Shown here: positions 36,085-45,859 of the stretch, piece after piece
Numbering within the stretch: position 1 is the stretch's first letter
Layout: each line of letters starts with the position of its first letter
Source of the DNA: Microbacterium sp. USTB-Y
GTDB lineage: Bacteria > Actinomycetota > Actinomycetes > Actinomycetales > Microbacteriaceae
Direction: 5' to 3'
DNA length: 64,000 bases
Assembly (NCBI RefSeq): GCF_023703415.1
Contig: NZ_JAGMTU010000004.1
Coordinates: 1 to 64,000 of the forward strand
The notes under the pieces: generated by a model
Database searches by the model: none
Seen by the model: only the letters and a program-made list of their open reading frames with translations
Told to the model about the DNA's origin: nothing
Made by a program: the position numbers and the translations under genes

Positions 36085-36957
36085 TCAGGCGAGTTCGATC
36101 TCCCCCGAGAACGCGAGCTGCGCAGGCCCGGACAGGAGCACGTGCTCGCCGTCTGCGCCCGGAGCCATGGTCACTCGGAGCGTTCCTCCGGGAACCTCGA
36201 CCAGCCACTCGTCCGGGGCTCCCGCTCCGGCCCAGTGGCGCACGGCGAGCGCGGTCGCGGCGACGCCGGTGCCGCAGCTCAGGGTCTCCCCCACGCCCCG
36301 CTCGAACACCCGCATGCGCACCCGCCCGGCTCCGTCCTGCACCAGGGGCTCCGCCGGCACGACGAACTCGACGTTCGCACCGTGCTCGGGCATCGGCGCG
36401 AGCTCGGGTCCGTGGGTCAGTTCGAGGCCGTCGAGCTCCTCATCGGACGCGATCGCGACGACGACGTGCGGGTTGCCGACGTCGATGCCGAGGCCGGGAC
36501 GCGGCACGCTCAGGCCGACGGCCCGGGCCAGGGGGTCATGCCCCGAGAGCCGCCAGGCGCCGATGTCCACGCGATACCCCTCGGCACTGCGGGTGACCTC
36601 GCGCACGCCGGCTCGTGTGCCGATCGCGAGGGTGCCGCCCTCCTCGAGCTCGGCGAGGCCGGTGCGCAGCAGGTAGTGGGCGAACACGCGGACGCCGTTG
36701 CCGCACATCTCGGCGATGGATCCATCGGCGTTGCGGTAGTCCATGAACCACTCGGCGGCCGGGTTCTCACTGAGGGCGCGGGCCCCCTCCGGAAGGGCCG
36801 CGGAGCGCACGACGCGCAGCAGCCCGTCGGCGCCGATCCCGAAGTGCCGGTCGCAGAGCGCGGCGACCTGCTCGGCCCGGAACTCGAGGGCGCCGTCGGG
36901 GTCGGCGATGATGACGAAGTCGTTGCCCGTGCCGTGCCCCTTGGTGAATGCGACCAT
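36085..36957 (-). CDS. dapF: Diaminopimelate epimerase
   Basis: A 290-residue PLP-independent epimerase converting LL- to meso-diaminopimelate for lysine and peptidoglycan. The two catalytic Cys are in [15 protein letters not shown] (about 88-102) and [15 protein letters not shown] (about 222). N-terminal [12 protein letters not shown] is the usual start. TAGAAT precedes ATG 36957 by 6 nt (leaderless). It is normally next to miaA in this group; here the ClpP module lies between them. Confidence 0.95.
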   Translation of the reverse strand: MVAFTKGHGTGNDFVIIADPDGALEFRAEQVAALCDRHFGIGADGLLRVVRSAALPEGARALSENPAAEWFMDYRNADGSIAEMCGNGVRVFAHYLLRTGLAELEEGGTLAIGTRAGVREVTRSAEGYRVDIGAWRLSGHDPLARAVGLSVPRPGLGIDVGNPHVVVAIASDEELDGLELTHGPELAPMPEHGANVEFVVPAEPLVQDGAGRVRMRVFERGVGETLSCGTGVAATALAVRHWAGAGAPDEWLVEVPGGTLRVTMAPGADGEHVLLSGPAQLAFSGEIELA

Positions 36958-37022
36958 GCGTCGATTCTAAGGCGGCGCGCACCGGCGCCCGTCCGCTCCC
37001 GCCCCTTGCGCGGAGCGCCCTC

Positions 37023-37052
37023 TCTGCTTCGGGCGGATCCGCTCGAGGCAGA
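37023..37052. promoter_or_regulatory. Putative PopR-like element 1 (clpP pair)
   Basis: TCTGC (37023-37027) and GCAGA (37048-37052) flank the perfect palindrome GCGGATCCGC (37033-37042). The core GCGGATCCGC-TC-NNN-GCAGA recurs with the same spacing before the xre gene (38747-38766). It lies in the dapF-clpP gap, 40 nt upstream of the first clpP-like gene. GGATCC itself is very frequent in this window, so the spaced GCAGA half carries the weight. Confidence 0.6.
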
Positions 37053-37093
37053 TCCGGTGGCGGCGCCCGCCCCAGGCGGGCGAGGCTTCCTGC

Positions 37094-37714
37094 ATGACCG
37101 ATGACATGCCCCGCAACCTCTTCGACGCCGACACGCGTCGGATGCTGTTCGCCCGACGGGTGCTCGTGCTCGACGGCGTGCTGGACGACGACAACGGCGT
37201 GCTGCTCATGACGCAGCTGCTCGCCCTCGCCGCCGAGGACCCGGATGCCGACATCACGCTGTGGATCCATTCCCCGGGCGGATCCGTCCCTGCGATGCTC
37301 GCGATCCGCGACCTGATGCGCACGGTGCCCTGCGACGTCGCCACCGTCGCCTTCGGGCTCGCCTGCAGTGCCGGCCAGTTCCTGCTCTCGGCCGGGACGA
37401 AGGGCAAGCGCCGCGCTCTCCCGCACAGCCGGATCCTGCTGCATCAGGGTTCGGCGGGGATCGGCGGCACCGCCGTCGACGTCGAGCTGCAGGCCGCCGA
37501 TCTCCGGCACACCCGAGACACCGTGCTCGGCCTCATCGCCCAGGACACCGGACAGCCGCTGGACCGCGTCTTCGAGGACTCCCTGCACGACCGCTGGTAC
37601 AGCGCCGAGGAGGCGCTCGCCTACGGCTTCATCGACGAGATCGCCACCGGATTCGCAGCGGTGCTGCCGCCGATCACCCGCCGCAGCGTCGGCCTGACCG
37701 CACAAGGAGCCTGA
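37094..37714 (+). CDS. ClpP-like serine protease subunit, catalytically complete
   Basis: A 206-residue ClpP homologue. The triad is present: Ser92 in GLACSAGQFLLSAG, His117 in SRILLHQG and Asp166 in LHDRWYSAEEA. The oxyanion-loop segment WIHSPGGSVPAM and the C-terminal YGFIDEI also fit. ClpP forms a barrel with an AAA+ partner and degrades tagged proteins. This gene is not beside clpX or tig, so it is an accessory copy; the housekeeping clpP1P2 should lie elsewhere. The next gene starts 1 nt after its stop, so the two subunits are coupled. It resembles the ClpP3P4 systems of Streptomyces. Confidence 0.88.
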   Translation: MTDDMPRNLFDADTRRMLFARRVLVLDGVLDDDNGVLLMTQLLALAAEDPDADITLWIHSPGGSVPAMLAIRDLMRTVPCDVATVAFGLACSAGQFLLSAGTKGKRRALPHSRILLHQGSAGIGGTAVDVELQAADLRHTRDTVLGLIAQDTGQPLDRVFEDSLHDRWYSAEEALAYGFIDEIATGFAAVLPPITRRSVGLTAQGA

Positions 37715-37715
37715 G

Positions 37716-38357
37716 ATGGCATCGTTCCTCGTCCCGAACGTGATCGCCACGTCGCCGCGCGGAGACCGCGTACTCGACGTCTACTCGCACCTGCTCGCCG
37801 AGCGGGTCATCTATCTCGGCACTCCGCTCGACGCCGACGTCGCGAACGTGCTCGTGGCCCAGCTGCTGCACCTCGACTCGACCGGGAGCGACCGCGACAT
37901 CCAGCTCTACATCAACTGCGAGGGCGGCGATCCGAGCGCGATGCTCGCCGTGTACGACACCATGCGGTTCATCCGCTCGGATGTCGCGACGTTCTGCGTC
38001 GGACAGGCGGTGGCGGTCGGCGCGGTCCTGCTCGCCGCAGGAGCGGCCGGCAAACGCGCGGCTCTCCCGCACGCCCGAGTCATCCTGCATCAGCCGGCCG
38101 CCCAGGGGCGCGGCACCATCCCCGACCTCATCCTGCAGGCCGACGAGGTCGTCCGCGTGCGCGACAGCCTGGAGCAGATCCTCGTGGCGCACACCGGGCA
38201 GAGTCCGGAGCGCCTGCGTGCGGATACGGACCGGGATCTGGTGCTGACGGCGCCGGGAGCCCGCGCCTACGGTCTCGTGGACCAGGTGGTGGAGCAGGCC
38301 CCGCCCCCGCGGAGCGCGCTGCCCGGAGATGATCCGGGTCAGGCCGCCAGCGCGTAG
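37716..38357 (+). CDS. ClpP-like subunit lacking the catalytic serine
   Basis: A 213-residue ClpP homologue. Aligned by eye to the canonical GQAASM motif, the sequence reads GQAVAV (96-101), so the nucleophilic Ser is Ala100. His125 (RVILHQP) and Asp174 (DTDRDL) are kept, as are the helix GAVLLAAGAAGKRAALPHA and the handle region GRGTIPDLILQADEVVRVRD, so folding and ring assembly look intact. It is therefore a predicted structural pseudo-protease partner of the preceding ClpP, comparable to cyanobacterial and plastid ClpR. Its 3' end overlaps the convergent xre gene by 19 bp. Confidence 0.85.
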   Translation: MASFLVPNVIATSPRGDRVLDVYSHLLAERVIYLGTPLDADVANVLVAQLLHLDSTGSDRDIQLYINCEGGDPSAMLAVYDTMRFIRSDVATFCVGQAVAVGAVLLAAGAAGKRAALPHARVILHQPAAQGRGTIPDLILQADEVVRVRDSLEQILVAHTGQSPERLRADTDRDLVLTAPGARAYGLVDQVVEQAPPPRSALPGDDPGQAASA

Positions 38358-38710
38358 CAGGCGCGCGCCGGCTGGGCGGTCGCGCGCACCGGCGCGGCCG
38401 TCTCCGGGGAGATCCGCTCGGCGACTCCGAGCGTGAGATCGAGCAGCGTCAGTTCGAGCGCTCCGGACACGGCGGCGAGCATCTCGCTCGATGCCTCCTT
38501 GCGACCGCGCTCCATCTCCGACAGGTACTGCGGGGAGACACCGGCGCGCTGGGCGGTTTCGGCGAGGGTCTCGCCCCGGTCCGCCCTCGCATCGCGCAGC
38601 AGCTCGCCCACCACCGTGCGCCAGAGCCGCTCCGGCTCGGGACCGCGCTGCGGAGGCCCCTCGTGCTTGGGCGTACGGTCGATGCGGGGGGACTCCGGCA
38701 GGGCGGTCAT
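38339..38710 (-). CDS. XRE regulator with ssrA-like C-terminus (PopR/ClgR type)
   Basis: A 123-residue helix-turn-helix protein. The HTH (about 35-90) is LLRDARADRGETLAETAQRAGVSPQYLSEMERGRKEASSEMLAAVSGAL in outline; the SEMERGRKEASSEML signature marks the ClgR/PopR group. The protein ends in CYALAA, like the tmRNA tag end FALAA in this window, which predicts rapid Clp degradation. In Streptomyces, PopR activates clpP3P4 and is destroyed by ClpP1P2. TAGCAT lies 6 nt before ATG 38710, and a copy of the shared palindromic element lies 37 nt further upstream. Confidence 0.85.
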   Translation of the reverse strand: MTALPESPRIDRTPKHEGPPQRGPEPERLWRTVVGELLRDARADRGETLAETAQRAGVSPQYLSEMERGRKEASSEMLAAVSGALELTLLDLTLGVAERISPETAAPVRATAQPARACYALAA

Positions 38711-38746
38711 GGCGCCATGCTAGGCACGCGGCCTGCGGCGTCGCGA

Positions 38747-38766
38747 GCGGATCCGCTCTGAGCAGA
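38747..38766. promoter_or_regulatory. Putative PopR-like element 2 (xre promoter)
   Basis: GCGGATCCGC (38747-38756), then TC, three bases, then GCAGA (38762-38766), matching element 1 in sequence and spacing. It lies upstream of the leaderless promoter of the xre gene and suggests autoregulation together with control of the clpP pair. Confidence 0.6.
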
Positions 38767-38787
38767 ATCCGCCGAACGGCCGCCCGC

Positions 38788-39237
38788 TCAGACGTCGTGG
38801 ATGAGGCGCTTACCGGTGTTGCCGACATCGAAGCGCTCATAGCCCAGCGCGTCGTAGAAGCCGAGCACCTGCTCGTTCCCCGGGCGGACCATGAGCTGGA
38901 CCTTGGGGCACCCCATCCCGAGGAGGAGCCGTTCGGCTTCGACGACGAGAGCCCGGCCGATACCCGCGCCGCGACGGTCGGACGCACTCGCGAGGTAGTA
39001 GAGCCATCCTCGATGCCCGTCGTACCCCGCCATCACCGAACCGACGATCCGCGGCGCACCGCCGTGGTGCTCCCCCTCCTCCGCGACCAGGAAGAGCTCC
39101 GGCTGCACCGCGAGCTTTCGCTCGATGTCGGCGCGGGGATCGTTCCACGGCCGGGTGAGCCCGGCGTCCTCCCAGAGCGCGACGACCGCGTCCGTGTCGG
39201 GTCGTCCGAAGGCCCTGATCTCGAAGCTCTCACTCAT
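38788..39237 (-). CDS. GNAT-family N-acetyltransferase (YpeA-like)
   Basis: A 149-residue GNAT protein of the YpeA/YhdJ-like group: N-terminal [30 protein letters not shown], acetyl-CoA motif [20 protein letters not shown] and C-terminal [14 protein letters not shown]. The substrate is unknown. ATG 39237 overlaps the 3' end of miaA by 8 nt, so it is probably co-transcribed with miaBA. It marks the boundary of the accessory ClpP block. Confidence 0.9.
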   Translation of the reverse strand: MSESFEIRAFGRPDTDAVVALWEDAGLTRPWNDPRADIERKLAVQPELFLVAEEGEHHGGAPRIVGSVMAGYDGHRGWLYYLASASDRRGAGIGRALVVEAERLLLGMGCPKVQLMVRPGNEQVLGFYDALGYERFDVGNTGKRLIHDV

Positions 39238-40210
39238 CCGTGCTCTCCTCCACGATCGCGTCCGCATCGATCCCGCCGAGCGCATCGAGCCACTCGGCCT
39301 CCGCGTACCGGCGGAACCACGAGACCTGACGTCGCGCATACCGCCGGGTGAGCGCCTGGGTCTCGGCGATCGCCTGCTCCTGCGTGAGCTTCCCCTCGAG
39401 CTGCGCCAGGGCCTGTGCATAGCCGATCGCCCGGCGTGCCGTCGTGCCGTTCTCGAGGCCCGCCTCACGCAGGCGCTCGACCTCGGCGAGCATGCCCTGC
39501 TCCCACATCCGCTCCACCCGGCGATCCAGCCGCGGCACCAGGGCGGCGCGTTCCACGCCCAGTGCCAGCACCCGGGATCCGGGAAGCCACAGCGCGGGCT
39601 GCTCGGGAAGCGCCGCACCGTGCGTGCGCTCCCCCTGGGCGAGAACTTCGAGAGCGCGCACGATGCGCCGGCCGTTGTGCGGGTCGATCCGGGCGGCCGT
39701 CTGCGGATCCTGCGCGTGCAGACGCGCCAGCAGCGGCCCCGTCCCGTGCTCCTCCAGCTCCGCCTCGAGACGGGCGCGGAGTCCCGCGTCGCGCGGCGGG
39801 AAACGGAAGTCGTAGATCACGCTGGAAACGTAGAGACCGGATCCGCCGACGAGGATCGCCTCCGCACCCCGCGCGTGGATCTGCCGGATCGCCTCGCGTG
39901 CCCGAGGCTGGTACCACGCCACCGCCGCCTCGGCGGTGACGTCGAGCACGTCGAACAGGTGATGCGGAATGCCGCGCCGCTCGTCGACGGGGAGCTTGGC
40001 CGTGCCGACGTCCATGCCGCGGTACAGCTGCATCGCATCGGCGTTGACGATCTCGGCGCGACGACCGCGCGCGGCGAGGGCCTCGGCGAGGTCGAGCGAG
40101 AGGTCGCTCTTGCCCGTTCCGGTCGCCCCGACGACGGCCCAGAGCCGCGGTGCATGCCGACGGACGTCGTCCACCGGTTCCGACCGCGGCCCGGCTGCCG
40201 GCGCGGTCAC
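39230..40210 (-). CDS. miaA: tRNA dimethylallyltransferase
   Basis: A 326-residue enzyme that prenylates A37 of tRNAs reading UNN codons. P-loop [17 protein letters not shown] (about 26-42), substrate motif [21 protein letters not shown], then [11 protein letters not shown] and GGSGLY. GTG 40210 overlaps the miaB stop (GTGA), so the thio-modifying enzyme and this prenyltransferase are translated together. The GNAT gene overlaps its 3' end. Confidence 0.95.
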   Translation of the reverse strand: MTAPAAGPRSEPVDDVRRHAPRLWAVVGATGTGKSDLSLDLAEALAARGRRAEIVNADAMQLYRGMDVGTAKLPVDERRGIPHHLFDVLDVTAEAAVAWYQPRAREAIRQIHARGAEAILVGGSGLYVSSVIYDFRFPPRDAGLRARLEAELEEHGTGPLLARLHAQDPQTAARIDPHNGRRIVRALEVLAQGERTHGAALPEQPALWLPGSRVLALGVERAALVPRLDRRVERMWEQGMLAEVERLREAGLENGTTARRAIGYAQALAQLEGKLTQEQAIAETQALTRRYARRQVSWFRRYAEAEWLDALGGIDADAIVEESTDE

Positions 40211-41757
40211 ACGCCGGCGCGGAGCGTCGGCAGGCCCAGCGACACCGCGCGGGGCTTCCCGTCTGCCGCGGGAGCCGCCGGCACCGCGCACGACTCCGAC
40301 TGCGCACGGTCCCAGGCATCGCCCCCGCGAGTGCGCCGGATCCGCAGCGGGGCGCCGTCCGGCGCGTCCGCGAGCAGGTGGAAGGGGGCGGCGTGCGTGA
40401 CGGTGACGGTGACGACATCGCCCGGGCGGGGGCGGTCCGATCCCTCCGGGAGCTCGAAGTGCACGAGCCGGTTGTCCTGGGCGCGCCCCGTGAGGCGGTG
40501 CGTCTCCGCGTCCTTCTTGCCCTCGCCGACGGAGACGAGCACCTCGACCTCGCGGCCGAGCTGCTTCTGGTTCTCCTCGAGCGAGATGCGCTCCTGGAGG
40601 GCGATCAGGCGGTCGTAGCGCGCCTGCACGATCTCCTTGGGGATCTGGTCCTCCATCGTCGCGGCAGGCGTTCCCTCGCGGATCGAGTACTGGAAGGTGA
40701 ACGCGCTCGCGAAGCGCGCCTGTTCCACCACGCGCATCGTTTCCTCGAAGTCCTCCTCGGTCTCGCCGGGGAAGCCGACGATGATGTCGGTCGAGATCGC
40801 CGCGTTCGGGATCTTCGCGCGCACGCGATCGAGGATCCCGAGGAAGCGGTCGCTGCGGTAGGAGCGACGCATCGCGCGCAGGATCCGGTCGCTGCCGGAC
40901 TGCAGCGGCATGTGCAGCTGCGGCATCACGTTCGGCGTCTCGGCCATGGCGTCGATGACGTCGTCGGTGAAGGCCGCCGGGTGCGGGCTGGTGAACCGGA
41001 TCCGCTCCAGTCCGTCGATCTCGCCCGCCGCACGGAGCAGCTTGCCGAAAGCCTGCCGGTCGCCGAACTCGACACCGTAGGAGTTCACGTTCTGTCCGAG
41101 CAGCGTGACCTCGATCGCGCCGTCCTCGACGAGCAGACGGATCTCGTTCAGGATGTCGCCCGGGCGGCGGTCCTTCTCCTTGCCGCGCAGGCTCGGCACG
41201 ATGCAGAAGGTGCAGGTGTTGTTGCAGCCGACGGAGATCGAGACCCACCCGCTGTGCGCCGAATCACGCCGGGTCGGCAGCGTGGAGGGGAACACCTCGA
41301 GGGACTCGAGGATCTCCAGCTCCGCCTCGCCGTTGTGACGGGCCCGCTCGAGCAGTCCCGGCAGCGAGCCCATGTTGTGGGTGCCGAAGACCACATCGAC
41401 CCACGGCGCCTTGTCGAGCACCGCCTGCTTGTCCATCTGGGCGAGGCAGCCGCCGACGGCGATCTGCATGCCGTCGTGCTTGTCCTTGCGGCTCTTGAGG
41501 TGCCCCAGCGTGCCGTACAACTTGCCCGCGGCGTTGTCGCGCACCGCGCACGTGTTGATGATGACGATGTCGGCCTCGTCGTCCGCGCCGGCACGCACGT
41601 AGCCCGCGCTCTCCAGCGAGCCGGACAGCCGCTCGGAGTCGTGCACGTTCATCTGGCAGCCGAAGGTGCGCACCTCGTAAGTGCGCGCGCGCCCGGCCTC
41701 ATCGAGCGCCGCATCGGAGGGCGCGATGATCGTGGGCTCTGAGAGGGGAATGGTCAT
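40207..41757 (-). CDS. miaB: tRNA-2-methylthio-N6-dimethylallyladenosine synthase
   Basis: A 516-residue radical-SAM methylthiotransferase acting on i6A37 made by MiaA. N-terminal UPF0004 domain with three cluster Cys ([35 protein letters not shown]), radical-SAM motif [24 protein letters not shown], and a C-terminal TRAM domain ([20 protein letters not shown]). About 50 extra residues follow the TRAM domain. ATG 41757 was chosen; ATG 41769 would add MAGT. Confidence 0.95.
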   Translation of the reverse strand: MTIPLSEPTIIAPSDAALDEAGRARTYEVRTFGCQMNVHDSERLSGSLESAGYVRAGADDEADIVIINTCAVRDNAAGKLYGTLGHLKSRKDKHDGMQIAVGGCLAQMDKQAVLDKAPWVDVVFGTHNMGSLPGLLERARHNGEAELEILESLEVFPSTLPTRRDSAHSGWVSISVGCNNTCTFCIVPSLRGKEKDRRPGDILNEIRLLVEDGAIEVTLLGQNVNSYGVEFGDRQAFGKLLRAAGEIDGLERIRFTSPHPAAFTDDVIDAMAETPNVMPQLHMPLQSGSDRILRAMRRSYRSDRFLGILDRVRAKIPNAAISTDIIVGFPGETEEDFEETMRVVEQARFASAFTFQYSIREGTPAATMEDQIPKEIVQARYDRLIALQERISLEENQKQLGREVEVLVSVGEGKKDAETHRLTGRAQDNRLVHFELPEGSDRPRPGDVVTVTVTHAAPFHLLADAPDGAPLRIRRTRGGDAWDRAQSESCAVPAAPAADGKPRAVSLGLPTLRAGV

Positions 41758-41846
41758 AGTGCCTGCCATTCTACTTTCGCCAGGCGGGAATCGGACCCGC
41801 GCCTCGTCCGAGCCGAAGCCGCTCCGGCCCGCCGGACGCCACGGCC

Positions 41847-42677
41847 TCACGTCTCCTCGAAACGCACCCTGCCCACACCGCCACCGCGCTGGGTCTCTCG
41901 CCACGCCGTGCGCGCCGCCGTCAGAGCGATGCTCCCGCCATACCCCCGACGGGACAGCTGCCCCACGAGCCGGCGCACCGCCGTGTCCTCGTCGTATCGG
42001 CGCAGGCTGGAGACCTTCGTCCGGGCGTAGTCGAGTGCCCGCTCGGCATCGTCGTCGTCCAAGACGGCCAGAGCTTCGTCGCCGATCTCTCGCGGAATCC
42101 CTCGCTGGTTCAGAGTTCGCGCGATCGCGACACGTCCCTGCCCCTTCCGCTGCGACCCCGAGGTCACGAGGAGCTCGGCGAGCGACGCATCGTCGAGATA
42201 GCCCCGCCGCTCGAAGTCGGCGACGATGTCGTCCCGGAGGTCGGCCGGCACGCCCTGCTCGCGGAGCACCTCCCGCGCCTCCCGGCTCGAAAGCTGCTTG
42301 GAACGGAGCTTGCGCACGAGGACCTCGCTCGCATCGACCACCGGATCCTCCGACGCGTCTTCTGATCCGGTGCTGTGCCCGCCGATCGCACGCAGACCGC
42401 GGCGCGCCGACGATGCCGGCGCTTCCGACGACGCGGCAGGGGTCTCAGCAGAGGCGAGCGCCACGGCGGCCGGGTGGCGTGGACCGGGTCCGCGCCGTAC
42501 CGCTGCGGACTCATCAGCCCAGGTCGAGCGCCATTCGTCCGCCGTGGGACGGCCCGCGGGGCGCCCATCCGCGGCTCTGCCGTCAGCCGGCGCTCCCCCG
42601 CTCCTCGCACCGAAGAGCGGGATGACGGGGGCGAGGCGCTCGTCCTCGGACGGCGCCCCGCCCCTCTCATCGCTCAC
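41847..42677 (-). CDS. recX: RecA regulator RecX
   Basis: A 276-residue protein. The N-terminal ~110 residues are Ala/Pro/Arg-rich and disordered-looking; the C-terminal part has three RecX helical repeats ([61 protein letters not shown]). RecX caps or inhibits RecA filaments. The long N-terminal extension is typical for actinobacteria. GTG 42677 has GGAG 6 nt upstream. It follows recA by 60 bp, probably in one transcript. Confidence 0.9.
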   Translation of the reverse strand: MSDERGGAPSEDERLAPVIPLFGARSGGAPADGRAADGRPAGRPTADEWRSTWADESAAVRRGPGPRHPAAVALASAETPAASSEAPASSARRGLRAIGGHSTGSEDASEDPVVDASEVLVRKLRSKQLSSREAREVLREQGVPADLRDDIVADFERRGYLDDASLAELLVTSGSQRKGQGRVAIARTLNQRGIPREIGDEALAVLDDDDAERALDYARTKVSSLRRYDEDTAVRRLVGQLSRRGYGGSIALTAARTAWRETQRGGGVGRVRFEET

Positions 42678-42694
42678 GGCTCACTCCGGTTGCC

Positions 42695-42733
42695 GAGCTC
42701 CGTCGAAGCACGGTCGCTGAGCCCCGTCGACGC
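42695..42733. repeat. Short direct repeat between recA and recX
   Basis: GAGCTCCGTCGAAGC (42695-42709) and GAGCCCCGTCGACGC (42719-42733) differ at two positions and lie 24 nt apart. A related GTCGACGGGCTCA sequence occurs in the hairpin after ilvN (12779-12807). It may be a REP-like element of the genome. Confidence 0.4.
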
Positions 42734-42737
42734 ATGA

Positions 42738-43787
<1,050 letters not shown>

Positions 43788-44056
43788 GTCGTGCTCCTTC
43801 GTGCTCGTGAACTGCCGCCTGTAGGCTGTCGCGGCCGCCCCGGCTGGGGCGAGCTCTCCGACAAGGCGTATGACCTCGTGGTCATGTCGAACACGTTAGG
43901 AGGGGCCACCGACATCGAGCCGAAGGTCCCGGGAATCGTGCAGATGCCGATCACGAGATCATCTGTGCAGGACGATACGCCCACCTCGAACATGTCTTCG
44001 ACGACACGCCGACGGAACAGCGAAACCGATCGAACACCGGACGAACCGGCGGTCGA
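43788..44056. other. recA upstream region without a gene
   Basis: This 269-bp gap between recA and the DUF3046 gene holds no convincing reading frame; open frames here are in the wrong composition. It carries the AAGGAG of recA, a long untranslated leader, and the candidate LexA box at 43985-44000. It is less G/C-rich than the flanking genes. Confidence 0.6.
43985..44000. promoter_or_regulatory. Candidate LexA (SOS) box upstream of recA
   Basis: TCGAACATGTCTTCGA matches the actinobacterial LexA consensus TCGAACATATGTTCGA at 14 of 16 positions and keeps the palindromic ends. It lies in the recA promoter region. Confidence 0.6.
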
Positions 44057-44281
44057 TCAACGACGCTTCGGCTCGAGCCGGCCCACGCCGTGCCGTCGAG
44101 AGTCGGGAACATCGGTCTCGGCGCACAGCGCCAGCCACACCTCGCGCGGGGGCACACCCGCTTCCATGGCCTGCACGGCGGTCCGTCCGCCGACGGCCGT
44201 CAGCACCAGATCAGCCACGAGCGCAGCACCACGCGTCCCGAACTCCGCGTCGACCGCGCGGAGGAACTCGCTTCTCCGCAT
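44057..44281 (-). CDS. DUF3046 protein
   Basis: A 74-residue DUF3046 protein (MRRSEFLRAVDAEFGTRGAA...GVPPREVWLALCAETDVP). This family is found in actinobacteria between clgR and recA and has no assigned function. ATG 44281 lies 4 nt after the clgR stop, so it is co-transcribed. The basic tail GRLEPKRR may contact DNA or RNA, which is speculation. Confidence 0.85.
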   Translation of the reverse strand: MRRSEFLRAVDAEFGTRGAALVADLVLTAVGGRTAVQAMEAGVPPREVWLALCAETDVPDSRRHGVGRLEPKRR

Positions 44282-44285
44282 CCGG

Positions 44286-44594
44286 TCAGCGCAGCGAGAG
44301 CTCGGACTCGACCGAGGCCACCAGGTCGTCCGGGACCACGTCCGGGATGACCTGCAGCCCCTCGAGCACGGCGATGCGATCACCGACCTCGCGCATGATC
44401 GTCGAGATGGGGACGTCGAGCGCTTCGGCGACCGAAGCGAGGATCTCGCTGGAGGCCTCCTTCTGCCCGCGCTCGACCTCGCTGAGGTACCCGAGCGCGA
44501 CGGATGCCTTTCCTGCGACCTGGCGGAGGGTGCGGCCCTTCTGCAGACGGAAGTCCCGCAGCACGTCGCCGATCTCCTGTCGTACGAGAATCAT
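44286..44594 (-). CDS. clgR: Clp gene regulator ClgR (XRE family)
   Basis: A 102-residue HTH activator (MILVRQEIGDVLRDFRLQKG; SVALGYLSEVERGQKEASSEILASVAEAL), shown in Streptomyces and Corynebacterium to activate clpP1P2, clpC and related genes. AGGAGG precedes ATG 44594. Gene order cinA-clgR-DUF3046-recA is the conserved one. It shares the SEVERGQKEASSE-type helix with the YALAA-ended regulator at 38339, so these are two paralogues. This copy ends in SELSLR and lacks a visible Ala-Ala degron. Confidence 0.9.
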   Translation of the reverse strand: MILVRQEIGDVLRDFRLQKGRTLRQVAGKASVALGYLSEVERGQKEASSEILASVAEALDVPISTIMREVGDRIAVLEGLQVIPDVVPDDLVASVESELSLR

Positions 44595-44735
44595 CGGGAC
44601 CTCCTCTCCCCCATCGCCCCGGCGGAACCGCCGGATCGGATGGTCAGTCTAACCCGACCTGACATGTTCGACACTACTGTTTCGTCCTGTGCATTGAATG
44701 TGAGCACACTCGACTCAACTTCATCCAGAAGCACT

Positions 44736-45272
44736 CTATTCCCGCTGCGGGACGCCGGGCGCGCCCTGGCCGGATCCGTCGTCCGTCACCGTCTCGAGAA
44801 GCAGTTCGAGCGCCGCCTCCACGGTCGCCGCCCGGATCGCGGCGCGGTCGCCCGCGAACAGGAACCGACGGCTCAGCACGCGCTCCCCCACGCTCACGCC
44901 GATGTGCACGGTGCCAACGGGCTGCCCGCCCTGCGCCGTGGGTCCGGCGACTCCCGTGGTGGCGAGACCGGCGTCCGCCGGCCGCCCGTCGACAGCGAGG
45001 GCCGCACGCGCCCCGATCGCCATCTGCCGGGCCACGTCCGGATCGACGGGCCCGCGGGCTTCGAGCAGCTCCGGATCGACGCCGAGCAGCGAGGACTTGA
45101 CCGGCGTGGCGTAGGCGACCACCGCACCGTTGAGCACGTCGGACGCGCCGGGGACGGCGACGATCGCGGCGCACAGCGCCCCACCGGTGAGCGATTCCGC
45201 GACCGCCAGGGTCATGCCCCGCTCCCGCAGCGCGTCCAGCACGACCGCGGCCCGGGGCGCGACGCCGTCCAT
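44736..45272 (-). CDS. cinA: CinA C-terminal domain, nicotinamide-nucleotide amidohydrolase
   Basis: A 178-residue stand-alone CinA/PncC domain (MTLAVAESLTGGALCAAIVAVPGASDVLNGAVVAY...GVAGPTAQGGQPVGTVHIGV). The N-terminal MoCF domain of longer CinA proteins is absent. It deamidates NMN to nicotinate mononucleotide in NAD salvage. The start overlaps the pgsA stop by 1 nt. The 141-bp gap downstream contains the clgR promoter. Confidence 0.92.
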   Translation of the reverse strand: MDGVAPRAAVVLDALRERGMTLAVAESLTGGALCAAIVAVPGASDVLNGAVVAYATPVKSSLLGVDPELLEARGPVDPDVARQMAIGARAALAVDGRPADAGLATTGVAGPTAQGGQPVGTVHIGVSVGERVLSRRFLFAGDRAAIRAATVEAALELLLETVTDDGSGQGAPGVPQRE

Positions 45273-45859
45273 CAGACGCCGGTCTCGCGATCAGTCCGAG
45301 AACCGCGCACCTGAGCGACGACGTAGTCGATGCCGCTGAGGATCGTCAGGATCAGCGCGGCGACCATGAGCACCGTCGTCATGATCGTCCACGCCGGAAG
45401 ACCGATCCACGCCTGCAGCGGCAGCAGCGCCCAGGACAGGGCGATCCCCTGCACGGTCGTCTTGATCTTGCCCATCCAGGCCGCCGCGACGACATGCTCC
45501 TTGACGATCGTGAAGCGGTGGATCGTGATCCCCCACTCCCGGATGAGGATGATCAGCACCAGCCACCACCACACCTCGCCGAGGATGGCGAGGCCGATGA
45601 ACCCGGCTCCGGTGAGCAGCTTGTCGGCGATCGGATCCCAGAGCTTGCCGAAGTCGCTGACCAGGTCGTACTTGCGGGCGAGATAGCCGTCGACCCAGTC
45701 GGTCGAGATCGCGAGGATGAACAGCCCGGCGGCCACCCAGCGCAACACCGGCTGGCTCGCCCCGTACGTGCCGCCGAGCAGGAGCAGCACGAAGAAGACG
45801 ACGGCGAGCGGGATCCGGGCGACCGTGATCGCGTTCGGCAGCTGACGCGGGATCGCCAT
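45272..45859 (-). CDS. pgsA: CDP-diacylglycerol-glycerol-3-phosphate 3-phosphatidyltransferase
   Basis: A 195-residue integral membrane enzyme that makes phosphatidylglycerol phosphate. The CDP-alcohol phosphotransferase motif D(x2)DG(x2)AR(x8)G(x3)D(x3)D is seen as DWVDGYLARKYDLVSDFGKLWDPIADK. About six membrane helices. It overlaps ftsK upstream by 1 nt and cinA downstream by 1 nt. Confidence 0.95.
   Translation of the reverse strand: MAIPRQLPNAITVARIPLAVVFFVLLLLGGTYGASQPVLRWVAAGLFILAISTDWVDGYLARKYDLVSDFGKLWDPIADKLLTGAGFIGLAILGEVWWWLVLIILIREWGITIHRFTIVKEHVVAAAWMGKIKTTVQGIALSWALLPLQAWIGLPAWTIMTTVLMVAALILTILSGIDYVVAQVRGSRTDRETGV

Noticed and set aside
35900..39240. Prophage or integrative element carrying the clpP module
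   Set aside because: No integrase, attachment repeat, tRNA target or composition change was seen; the genes have the same codon bias as the surroundings.
44656..44671. GACATGTTCGA as a second LexA box at the clgR promoter
   Set aside because: Only one half (ATGTTCGA) matches; the other half does not, so it is at most a half site.
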